Notes: a model not told the origin generated them from the letters alone. Shown: positions 1 to 5,207, numbered from the stretch's first letter. The stretch is DNA of 5,289 nucleotides from Oscillospiraceae bacterium (GCA_022508705.1 JAFLUO010000070.1:4576-9864), one strand, 5' to 3'. A program made the numbers and translations.

Positions 1-608
1 GCGTCAACAATATTTATTATGCCCGTAGGCTTTTCTTTTAATATAAATTCACGGGAAACGATTTCTTCGCTCGTATATGGGGAAAGGGAATAAATTCCGG
101 GTAAATCCGTAACGAGTGTTTCGGGGTGATTTTTAATAGGGCCGTCTTTTCTGTCAACGGTAACACCGGGGAAATTGCCCACGTGCTGATTTGCGCCCGT
201 AAGCTGATTAAAAAGGGTCGTTTTGCCGCAATTTTGGTTGCCGGCAAGAGCAAATGTAAGAGTTTGATTTTTTGGAAGAGGATGTTCGTCAGCCTTAACG
301 TGATATTTGCCGTCTTCGCCAAGACCGGGGTGTTCACGGACAAATTGACGGGTTGTGGGGCGCTGTTTTTTGCAGTTTTCATCTGAAACTTCGCAAATTT
401 CAATTTTTGCGGCATCCGCAAGGCGCAATGTCAGCTCATAGCCGTGAATGTAAAGCTCCATAGGGTCGCCCATGGGGGCATATTTCATAAGAGTGACCGT
501 CGCCCCGGGAATAATGCCCATGTCAAGAAGGTGCTGTCTAAGAGAGCCTTCTCCGCCCACAGCAATAATTTCTGCACTTTCGCCGATTTTTAAATCTTTA
601 AGAGTCAT
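1..608 (-). CDS. feoB: FeoA-FeoB fusion ferrous iron transporter, N-terminal part (runs off the left edge)
   Basis: This frame is open from the ATG at 608-606 to the window edge, giving 202 codons of an unfinished protein. Residues 1 to about 74 form a FeoA-type SH3-like domain (LRQHLLDMGIIPGATV, then APMGDPMELYIHGYELTLRLADA). After a linker of about 40 residues comes the FeoB GTPase domain. Its G1 P-loop is GNQNCGKT at 123-130, the G2 region is GNFPGVT at 144-150 with Thr150, and the G3 motif is DLPG at 168-171. The frame ends in the NIVDA segment, before the G4 motif and the membrane gates. By family knowledge FeoB imports Fe(II) across the cytoplasmic membrane and FeoA assists it; fused forms are known in some anaerobes. 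GAGGA lies 5 nt before the start. A promoter and a probable metal-regulator operator lie upstream, so iron repression is likely. The assignment is firm; only the C-terminal part is unseen. Confidence 0.95.
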   Translation of the reverse strand, partial: MTLKDLKIGESAEIIAVGGEGSLRQHLLDMGIIPGATVTLMKYAPMGDPMELYIHGYELTLRLADAAKIEICEVSDENCKKQRPTTRQFVREHPGLGEDGKYHVKADEHPLPKNQTLTFALAGNQNCGKTTLFNQLTGANQHVGNFPGVTVDRKDGPIKNHPETLVTDLPGIYSLSPYTSEEIVSREFILKEKPTGIINIVD

Positions 609-613
609 AAATA

Positions 614-620
614 TCCTCAC
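614..620 (-). promoter_or_regulatory. Ribosome binding site of feoA-feoB
   Basis: Read on the minus strand this is GTGAGGA, ending 5 nt before the ATG at 608. It fixes the start of the fusion gene at the first residue of the FeoA domain. Confidence 0.75.
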
Positions 621-640
621 TGTATTTTTATGTTTTTTAA

Positions 641-660
641 AAGTTATCTTAAGCTAACTT
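641..660. promoter_or_regulatory. Probable iron-regulator operator in front of feoA-feoB
   Basis: This is a 20-bp near-palindrome, AAGTTA-T-CTTAAG-C-TAACTT, with only one mismatched pair between the arms. It begins about 8 nt downstream of the predicted transcription start of the feo promoter, where a bound repressor would block transcription. On the minus strand, AAGTTAGCTTAA resembles the AGGTTAGCCTAA core of DtxR/IdeR iron boxes (10 of 12 bases). Its symmetry centre differs from the classical 19-bp DtxR box, and it does not match a classical Fur box well. The operator role is therefore well supported by position and symmetry, while the regulator family is an inference. Confidence 0.65.
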
Positions 661-674
661 ATCTGCTGATTAGA

Positions 675-703
675 ATTATACACTCACATTTTTAGCTTGT
701 CAA
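675..703 (-). promoter_or_regulatory. Sigma-A promoter of feoA-feoB
   Basis: On the minus strand the -35 box TTGACA (703-698) is followed by a 17-bp spacer and the -10 box TATAAT (680-675). Both hexamers and the spacing are perfect consensus. The predicted start is near 668, leaving a leader of about 60 nt that contains the operator palindrome. A perfect promoter is typical of a gene held off by a repressor. Confidence 0.88.
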
Positions 704-724
704 TAGCAAAAACATGAAAATTTT

Positions 725-949
725 TTATTTTTTCGGCAATGCTTTTTTATCGTTGGTAAAGCCTAAAATGTAGTCTGCCGAAACATTGTAAAAAGAGCAA
801 AGCGTAATTAAGTGGCGTATGGGCAAAGGTCTTTTGTTAAGCTCATATTGCGAATAGTAGGTTTGAGTGGTTTGCAAAATTTCCGCAATATCGCTCTGCT
901 TTAAGTCCTTGTCTTCCCTAAGGTCTCTCAATCTTTCATAATACTCCAT
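725..949 (-). CDS. Small Cro/C1 (XRE)-family helix-turn-helix transcriptional regulator
   Basis: This 74-residue protein is almost entirely one HTH_3-type DNA-binding domain. RLRDLREDKDLKQSDIAEIL (residues 6-25) gives helix 1 and the start of the helix-turn-helix, TTQTYYSQYELNKR (27-40) gives the recognition helix, and LITLCSFYNVSADYILG (47-63) is the characteristic closing helix pair ending in the SxDYxLG motif. There is no sensor, TPR or membrane domain, so it is unlikely to bind a ligand through a separate domain. The start is set by AAAGGGAG 7 nt upstream of the ATG. The gene is divergent from the small peptide gene and ABC operon, and its probable promoter abuts their first promoter, so it is the obvious candidate regulator of that operon. 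Its 3' end lies only about 20 bp from the feo -35 box with no clear terminator between, so read-through into feo is possible. Confidence 0.9.
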   Translation of the reverse strand: MEYYERLRDLREDKDLKQSDIAEILQTTQTYYSQYELNKRPLPIRHLITLCSFYNVSADYILGFTNDKKALPKK

Positions 950-956
950 ATTTTAA

Positions 957-964
957 CTCCCTTT
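957..964 (-). promoter_or_regulatory. Ribosome binding site of the HTH regulator
   Basis: Minus-strand AAAGGGAG with 7 nt to the ATG at 949. It supports the 74-residue start. Confidence 0.75.
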
Positions 965-1001
965 CTGCTTGAATCCCTTATTCAGCAGAAATATATCATA
1001 G

Positions 1002-1030
1002 TTCATAAATTAACTATTGACTTTAGTCAA
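1002..1030 (-). promoter_or_regulatory. Probable promoter of the HTH regulator
   Basis: On the minus strand TTGACT (1030-1025) lies 17 bp from TATGAA (1007-1002). The -35 box is good and the -10 box is weaker. It would start transcription near 995, about 45 nt before the gene. Its -35 box is the mirror image of the plus-strand -35 box of the divergent promoter, with 2 bp between them. Confidence 0.5.
1017..1030. promoter_or_regulatory. Back-to-back -35 palindrome between divergent promoters
   Basis: TTGACT-TT-AGTCAA is an inverted repeat with perfect 6-bp arms. Each arm is also the -35 box of one of the two divergent promoters. It could be an operator for the HTH regulator that controls both directions at once, or simply two -35 boxes facing apart. 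A second inverted repeat, ATAGTT (998-1003) and AACTAT (1012-1017), overlaps it on the regulator side. Confidence 0.5.
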
Positions 1031-1045
1031 CATATGGTCTATAAT
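1017..1045 (+). promoter_or_regulatory. Upstream promoter P1 of the peptide/ABC operon
   Basis: TTGACT (1017-1022), a 17-bp spacer, and a perfect TATAAT (1040-1045). The predicted start is near 1052, directly on the inverted repeat TGTT-AC-AACA at 1051-1060. This leaves a leader of about 130 nt before the small gene. Confidence 0.8.
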
Positions 1046-1050
1046 GTGCT

Positions 1051-1060
1051 TGTTACAACA
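1051..1060. promoter_or_regulatory. TGTTAC-type inverted repeat at the P1 start site
   Basis: TGTT-AC-AACA begins 6 nt after the P1 -10 box. It shares the TGTTAC...AACA pattern with the perfect palindrome at the P2 start, though it is 2 bp shorter in the middle. Its TTACAACA part (1053-1060) is also the exact reverse complement of TGTTGTAA at 1094-1101, so a P1 transcript could fold across this region. Confidence 0.4.
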
Positions 1061-1107
1061 GATTAAACATCTCACGTATTATTTGGAAAATTTTGTTGTA
1101 AATTACA

Positions 1108-1136
1108 TTGACAAACAGTTTTGTCTGTGTTATTCT
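1108..1136 (+). promoter_or_regulatory. Downstream promoter P2 of the peptide/ABC operon
   Basis: TTGACA (1108-1113), a 17-bp spacer, and TATTCT (1131-1136). The -35 box is perfect and the -10 box matches 4 of 6. The predicted start is near 1143, about 38 nt before the small gene. Palindromes flank and overlap it: TGTAA-A-TTACA at 1097-1107, GACAAA-CAGT-TTTGTC at 1110-1125, and TGTTACGTAACA at 1144-1155. Confidence 0.75.
1110..1125. promoter_or_regulatory. Inverted repeat across the P2 -35 box and spacer
   Basis: GACAAA-CAGT-TTTGTC has perfect 6-bp arms and starts inside the -35 box. A protein bound here would cover P2. The protein is unknown. Confidence 0.4.
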
Positions 1137-1143
1137 TTAAGAA

Positions 1144-1155
1144 TGTTACGTAACA
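1144..1155. promoter_or_regulatory. Perfect 12-bp palindrome at the P2 start site
   Basis: TGTTACGTAACA is fully self-complementary and begins 7 nt after the P2 -10 box, at the predicted transcription start. Together with the similar sequence at the P1 start it is a candidate repressor site. No specific regulator family can be assigned from the sequence. Confidence 0.5.
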
Positions 1156-1165
1156 AATTACAGAA

Positions 1166-1172
1166 AAGGAGG
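1166..1172 (+). promoter_or_regulatory. Strong ribosome binding site of the small peptide gene
   Basis: AAGGAGG is a perfect Shine-Dalgarno sequence 8 nt before the ATG at 1181. It is the best ribosome binding site in the window and the main reason to believe the short gene is translated. Confidence 0.85.
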
Positions 1173-1180
1173 CAGAAAAA

Positions 1181-1300
1181 ATGACTAATTCAGTTAGAAC
1201 CGATTATTATTTCGATTTATTTGTGCATTCACAGCTTATGGATGATACAAATATTTTATTCTGCCCCGAGAGGAAGAGAGTTCCCATACTTGCGATTTAG
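1181..1300 (+). CDS. 39-residue small protein, possible exported peptide precursor or leader peptide
   Basis: The frame runs from ATG (1181) to TAG (1298-1300). The N-terminal half begins MTNSVRTDYYFDLFVHSQLM and the C-terminal part contains NILFCPERKRVPILAI. I do not recognise a family. There is no signal peptide, no Gly-Gly processing site and only one Cys (residue 28). The middle is aromatic and acidic. The end is a basic ERKR cluster followed by the hydrophobic hexapeptide VPILAI, a layout that recalls peptide pheromones or processed peptides, but this is only a resemblance. A perfect AAGGAGG site 8 nt upstream, two promoters in front and a Rho-independent terminator 33 nt after the stop indicate a dedicated transcript. 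Two ABC exporters follow in the same direction, so an exported peptide is the favoured reading. A regulatory leader peptide is the main alternative, although no antiterminator partner for the hairpin is visible. Confidence 0.65.
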   Translation: MTNSVRTDYYFDLFVHSQLMDDTNILFCPERKRVPILAI

Positions 1301-1333
1301 CTTTATTTTTAAAGGTTATTTTTGGGATTTTTC

Positions 1334-1368
1334 AGCACCGTCGAGGCTTCGGCGGTGCTTTTTGTTTT
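1334..1368 (+). terminator. Rho-independent terminator between the small gene and the ABC genes
   Basis: An 11-bp stem (AGCACCGTCGA with TCGGCGGTGCT, one T-G wobble) closes a GGCT loop and runs directly into TTTTT-G-TTTT. It lies 33 nt after the peptide stop and ends 18 nt before the first ABC start. No promoter is visible between it and the ABC gene, so the exporters must be made by read-through. That would make the short peptide transcript more abundant than the ABC transcript. Regulated attenuation is possible, but I found no convincing alternative pairing. Confidence 0.85.
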
Positions 1369-1370
1369 GA

Positions 1371-1377
1371 GAGGTGA
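1371..1377 (+). promoter_or_regulatory. Ribosome binding site of ABC gene 1
   Basis: GAGGTGA with 9 nt to the ATG at 1387. It lies just after the terminator T-tract, so only read-through transcripts carry it. Confidence 0.7.
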
Positions 1378-1386
1378 AGAGAAAAA

Positions 1387-3207
1387 ATGAGATTTAATGT
1401 TCATGAGGACATAAAAGTCCCCGTTTTTAAAAACGTTGTCTATGCTGTAAAGCTTGTATGGAAAGCGGATAAAAGACTGCTTTTAAGCTATCTTTACAGC
1501 AACATAATTGACAATGTGTTTCAGTATTTTATTCAAAGCATTCTGTTTTTAAAGGTATTGCTCTCAATAATAGACTCAGGTGCTGATTTTTCGGTGTATT
1601 CCCGTAATTTGCTGGTGTTTTTCGGCGTTACGGTGTTTATAAAGATCTCAGTCTGGGGTGCAGCATACGTAAGACAGGTATCTACAAAAAATGTGCTTAA
1701 GGTGCTTAATAATATGGTGTTCGAAAAGGCTGCCGAGCTTGACGTCGGGCAGTACGAAAATCCTAAATTTTACGATGAATACCAAAGAGCAACTGCCGTT
1801 ATGTCATCAGGCTATTTTGACATTGTGTGCTGGGACGTTGCCGCAATAATCGGCGGTATAATATCTTTTTTGCTTGTAATTGGTACGGTTATATCGGTAA
1901 ATCCCATGTATTTACTGTTTTTAGCACCGAGCGTGCTGGTGTTTATCATTGAAACGGCAAAAAGCAAGGCGGTTTATAAGCGTGACCGTGAAATGACAAC
2001 CAACAACCGAACAAAAGCGTATGTTCAGAGAACGGTTTTCTTAAAGGATTTTTCAAAGGATATGAGAACGTCAAACATTTTCTCTGTTATGATGAAGCGT
2101 TTTGACGGTGCAATAAAAGCTAATATTGAAATTCTAAAAGCTTACGGACCTAAATTATTCCTTTACAGCATGGCAAGCACGCTTTGCTCGGAATTTATAC
2201 CGATGATAGGCACATATATGTATGCAGGCTGGCAGTTTGTAAGCAAAAAAGCGCTGACTGCTTCGGGCTTTTCTGTTGTTATTTCAGCTATCGGTGCCGT
2301 TAAGGGAATGTCGTGGTATATTCAGGAAGGCTTTGACGACCTTATTCAAATGTCTTTGTATTTCCAGAATTTGCGTGACTTTTTTGAATATGAAACAAGC
2401 ATAAAAGACGGAACAAAAACGGCAGGTGAATTTCAAAGTCTTGAATTTAAAAATGTGACCTTCTGCTACCCCAGTGCAAAGAAGAATTCCATTGAAAATA
2501 TGTCATTTAAAATTGAAAAAGGGGAAACTGTTGCTGTTGTCGGTGTGAACGGCGCAGGCAAATCGACCCTTGTTAAACTGATTTTAAGATTTTATGATGT
2601 TACAGAAGGCGAAATTCTTTACAACGGAGTAAATATTAAGGAATATACGGTAGATTCTTTGAGAAACAGCATAGCTTCCGTCTTTCAGGATTACAAAAAC
2701 TTTGCAGTATCGGTATTTGAAAATGTTATGTGCCGTGAGTGCAGTGAAGAAGATAAAGTAAGAGCGCAAAAGGCTCTTGAAGAAGCAGGCGTATGGAATA
2801 AGGTAAAATCCTTGCCAAACGGTGGCGATACTGTTCTTACAAGAGAATTTGACGAGGACGGTGCAGGGCTTTCGGGCGGCGAAAATCAAAAGGTTTCAAC
2901 CGCAAGACTGTTTGCAAGTGATTATGAAATTGCAATACTTGACGAGCCTTCATCTGCCCTTGACCCGATAGCAGAATATAAAATGTATGAAAATCTTATA
3001 AAAGCAACGAAAGAAAAAACTGTAATTTACATTTCGCACAGGCTTTCGTCTGCCGTGCTTTCAGACAGGGTTATTGTTATTGAAAACGGACAGATAATTG
3101 AAAGCGGCACGCACAAAGATCTAATAGACCGCGGCGGAAAATACAGTGAAATGTTTAAGTTGCAAGCCTCAGCTTATGAGCGAGAGGAGGGCGAAGAAAA
3201 TGTTTAA
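1387..3207 (+). CDS. ABC exporter half-transporter 1 (membrane domain fused to ATPase)
   Basis: This 606-residue protein has the usual length and order of an ABC-B-type half-exporter. Residues 1 to about 335 are a membrane domain with hydrophobic segments near 30-62, 74-93, 150-190 and 258-310. It includes the QYENPKFYDEY segment (122-132) that has a counterpart in the neighbour. The ATPase domain has A-loop Tyr361, Walker A GVNGAGKST (386-394), Q-loop Gln434, signature LSGGE (495-499), Walker B IAILD (515-519) with catalytic Glu520, D-loop SALD (523-526) and switch His551. All key residues are present. The NGAGKS loop and LSGGE replace the more usual GSGKS and LSGGQ. There is no N-terminal C39 peptidase domain. 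GAGGTGA lies 9 nt before the ATG. It probably pairs with the overlapping next gene as a heterodimer. The substrate is not shown; the small peptide upstream is a candidate, drugs or lipids are alternatives. Confidence 0.93.
   Translation: MRFNVHEDIKVPVFKNVVYAVKLVWKADKRLLLSYLYSNIIDNVFQYFIQSILFLKVLLSIIDSGADFSVYSRNLLVFFGVTVFIKISVWGAAYVRQVSTKNVLKVLNNMVFEKAAELDVGQYENPKFYDEYQRATAVMSSGYFDIVCWDVAAIIGGIISFLLVIGTVISVNPMYLLFLAPSVLVFIIETAKSKAVYKRDREMTTNNRTKAYVQRTVFLKDFSKDMRTSNIFSVMMKRFDGAIKANIEILKAYGPKLFLYSMASTLCSEFIPMIGTYMYAGWQFVSKKALTASGFSVVISAIGAVKGMSWYIQEGFDDLIQMSLYFQNLRDFFEYETSIKDGTKTAGEFQSLEFKNVTFCYPSAKKNSIENMSFKIEKGETVAVVGVNGAGKSTLVKLILRFYDVTEGEILYNGVNIKEYTVDSLRNSIASVFQDYKNFAVSVFENVMCRECSEEDKVRAQKALEEAGVWNKVKSLPNGGDTVLTREFDEDGAGLSGGENQKVSTARLFASDYEIAILDEPSSALDPIAEYKMYENLIKATKEKTVIYISHRLSSAVLSDRVIVIENGQIIESGTHKDLIDRGGKYSEMFKLQASAYEREEGEENV
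3183..3190 (+). promoter_or_regulatory. Ribosome binding site that decides the start of ABC gene 2
   Basis: AGAGGAGG lies 9 nt before the ATG at 3200. It is inside the end of ABC gene 1 and selects this ATG over the in-frame ATGs at 3146 and 3176, which lack such a site. Confidence 0.8.
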
Positions 3208-5005
3208 ATTTAAGAAGAAAAAGAGAGAAACCGAGCATTCGATTTTCGCAAATATAATGTATTTTGTGGGGCTTATGTTCAAGCTTTCCCCGGGACTCGT
3301 TATAGGCGATATACTTTCCGGGATTTTGCGAAATCTTCCGTCAAAGCTTATTTCCGTTGTGGGTATTAAATACATAGTAGATGCGGTAAGCGGCGGACAT
3401 GATATCAACAATGTTTACCGTGCGGTAACTATTATTGCCGTAATTATTGTTGTTACCAACATTGCGAATATTCTTTACCGAGAATTTTATTGGAATATGG
3501 CAAGGGAGCGGCTTTATTACAGGCTGAATTCCACCCTTTATGAAAAAGCCCACAGCCTTGACCTTCAAAATTATGACGACCCTGATTTTTACAACAATTT
3601 CATTCTTACCATTGAATCGTCATCTGAAAACATTCAAGGACTTTTGGGCATGGTGCAAAATTACATTGCAAACGTAATTTCTCTTGCCGCAATAGCTTCG
3701 GTAATATTTGTCATTGACCCAGTGTGTTTGTTAATAATTTTTGCGTCTATTTTCATTTTTATGCCGCTGAGCACTAAAATCGGTCAGCTTCAAATGGAAA
3801 GAAGAGTAGACAATACGAAATTTCACCGCAGAAGCGACTATTTTCAGCGGATTTTCTATTTGCAGGACTACGCAAAAGAGGTACGGATGAACAATATCCG
3901 CCCGCTTCTTATGGAGCGTTACAACGACGCCGCAGATGACGTTATTGCCAATCAGAAGAAGTATTGGAAGAAAATAGCGTCCTGTTATGCGGTTCAGCAG
4001 GTTGGCGTTCAGGCACTCGGATTTATGTTTGTATTGCCACTTTATTTGGGATACTGCGTGTGCGTGAAAAAAACTCTTTCGCCGGGTGATTTTGTCGCAA
4101 CCTTTAACGGCGCATATTCAATAGCAATGTCTCTTAATTTCCTGACGGTATGGGCAAGTGCTATGTTCTCCGAAAGAGCAAAAATGATTGAAAAATACAG
4201 AGGCTTCCTAAAAAGTGATTTTAAAATCAAAGACGGTAAACATACGGCAGAGATTACGGAGCCTAAAACAATTTCAATCAAAAATATGTCGTTTACATAC
4301 CCTGGAAACGATACTCCCACGCTTAATAATATCAATCTTGAAATTAAGCCGTATGAAAAAATCGCCCTTGTCGGTTACAACGGAGCAGGCAAGACAACGC
4401 TTACGAACCTTCTTTTAAGACTTTATGACGTAACAGACGGAAGTATTCTTATTGACGGCGAAAACATTAAGGATGTAACGGTTTCGTCACACCGTGACAG
4501 ATTTGCGGCGGTATTTCAGGACTTTCAGACCTTTGCATGCTCCGTTGGGGAAAACGTTGCTCTCAATGTAAATCCTGACAGTGAAGCTGTACTTGAGGCG
4601 CTTTCGCACAGCGGATTTTCAAAAAAGCTTAAAAACGGAACGGATACAGAGCTTTTGCGTGAGTTTGATGATGAAGGCATTATGCTCTCAGGTGGCGAGG
4701 CACAGAAAATTGCAATAGCAAGAGCTTTTTATAAAAATTGTCCTTACGTTATTCTTGACGAGCCCTCGGCAAACCTTGACCCCATTGCCGAATACAAGCT
4801 AAATCAGGCAATGCTTACGGCTGCAGAGCACAAAACGGTTATATTTATTTCCCACAGGCTTTCAACAACCGTTGTTGCAGATAAGATTTACGTTATGGAA
4901 AACGGCAGTATTATTGAGTCAGGCTCTCATTCAGAGCTTATGGCGCAGAACGGTACATACGCTAAAATGTTTACCTTGCAGTCGGAGAAATATAAAACAC
5001 AGTAA
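3200..5005 (+). CDS. ABC exporter half-transporter 2 (membrane domain fused to ATPase)
   Basis: From the ATG at 3200 this is a 601-residue ABC-B-type half-exporter, similar in layout to its neighbour. A Lys-rich N-terminus (FKFKKKKRE) is followed by a membrane domain to about residue 335, with hydrophobic segments near 30-62, 73-92, 156-190 and 262-315. It contains NYDDPDFYNNF (124-134), matching the first protein's QYENPKFY segment. The ATPase domain has A-loop Tyr367, Walker A GYNGAGKTT (392-400), Gln440, signature LSGGE (496-500), Walker B YVILD (516-520), catalytic Glu521, D-loop ANLD (524-527) and His552. Both partners keep the catalytic Glu, so neither ATP site is degenerate in this residue. 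The start overlaps the end of gene 1 by 8 nt, which indicates translational coupling and equal production. A heterodimeric exporter is likely; the substrate is unknown. Confidence 0.93.
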   Translation: MFKFKKKKRETEHSIFANIMYFVGLMFKLSPGLVIGDILSGILRNLPSKLISVVGIKYIVDAVSGGHDINNVYRAVTIIAVIIVVTNIANILYREFYWNMARERLYYRLNSTLYEKAHSLDLQNYDDPDFYNNFILTIESSSENIQGLLGMVQNYIANVISLAAIASVIFVIDPVCLLIIFASIFIFMPLSTKIGQLQMERRVDNTKFHRRSDYFQRIFYLQDYAKEVRMNNIRPLLMERYNDAADDVIANQKKYWKKIASCYAVQQVGVQALGFMFVLPLYLGYCVCVKKTLSPGDFVATFNGAYSIAMSLNFLTVWASAMFSERAKMIEKYRGFLKSDFKIKDGKHTAEITEPKTISIKNMSFTYPGNDTPTLNNINLEIKPYEKIALVGYNGAGKTTLTNLLLRLYDVTDGSILIDGENIKDVTVSSHRDRFAAVFQDFQTFACSVGENVALNVNPDSEAVLEALSHSGFSKKLKNGTDTELLREFDDEGIMLSGGEAQKIAIARAFYKNCPYVILDEPSANLDPIAEYKLNQAMLTAAEHKTVIFISHRLSTTVVADKIYVMENGSIIESGSHSELMAQNGTYAKMFTLQSEKYKTQ

Positions 5006-5015
5006 ACGAAAAAAA

Positions 5016-5084
5016 GTAGGGGACGATGCACTCATCGTCCCGTAACATGGTGAAATTCGGGCGGTTCAGGGGAACCGCCCCTAC
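5016..5084. repeat. 69-bp double-hairpin intergenic element with inverted ends
   Basis: The ends are a perfect 7-bp inverted repeat, GTAGGGG (5016-5022) and CCCCTAC (5078-5084). Inside are two perfect 9-bp hairpins, GGGACGATG/CATCGTCCC (5020-5041, loop CACT) and GGGCGGTTC/GAACCGCCC (5059-5080, loop AGGG). It is far richer in GC than its surroundings. This architecture fits a short non-autonomous REP- or MITE-like interspersed repeat. From memory, similar GTAGGGGC...CCCTAC elements are frequent in Oscillospirales-type genomes. It could also protect the 3' end of the ABC transcript. Confidence 0.7.
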
Positions 5085-5117
5085 AATATTTACCAAATGT
5101 TATTTTTTTGACAGATT

Positions 5118-5150
5118 AAAAACACTCTGAAACACGAGTGTTTTTTCTTT
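5118..5150 (+). terminator. Rho-independent terminator of the ABC operon
   Basis: A 10-bp perfect stem, AAAAACACTC with GAGTGTTTTT, closes an 8-nt loop and continues into TTTTTTCTTT. The A-rich side upstream means it could work in both directions. It is about 110 nt after the last stop codon, beyond the double-hairpin element. Confidence 0.75.
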
Positions 5151-5207
5151 ACTTTTCAAATTTATTATGTTAAAATATTATCATCTATAAGTATGCGGTG
5201 AAAGGGA

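Noticed and set aside
38..657. Several short open frames on both strands (for example 126-386 plus, 472-657 plus, 38-421 minus)
   Set aside because: They overlap the feoA-feoB fusion gene in other frames, have no family resemblance and no good ribosome binding site.
725..949. Peptide-sensing (RRNPP-type) regulator that would respond to the small peptide
   Set aside because: The protein is only 74 residues and lacks the TPR domain that binds peptides in that family.
1143..1386. Riboswitch or T-box in the leader of the ABC operon
   Set aside because: Apart from the terminator and a weak 5-bp CTTTA/TAAAG hairpin at 1301-1314, I see no conserved aptamer-like core and no antiterminator, and a translated short gene occupies the leader.
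1387..1500. C39 peptidase domain on the ABC exporter, as in bacteriocin exporters with Gly-Gly leaders
   Set aside because: The first hydrophobic segment begins near residue 30 and there is no room for a peptidase domain; the small peptide has no Gly-Gly site either.
3146..3199. A longer N-terminus for ABC gene 2 starting at 3146
   Set aside because: It would overlap gene 1 by over 60 nt, has no ribosome binding site and adds an unusual tail; the ATG at 3200 has AGAGGAGG at 9 nt and a normal 8-nt overlap.
2584..4418. Short open frames inside the ABC genes (2584-2889, 3169-3411, 3341-3568 and 4042-4335 minus; 4215-4418 plus)
   Set aside because: They lie within two clearly coding ABC genes and show no features of their own.
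5016..5084. Double hairpin as the operon terminator
   Set aside because: Neither hairpin is followed by a T-tract; the hairpin at 5118-5150 is the better terminator.
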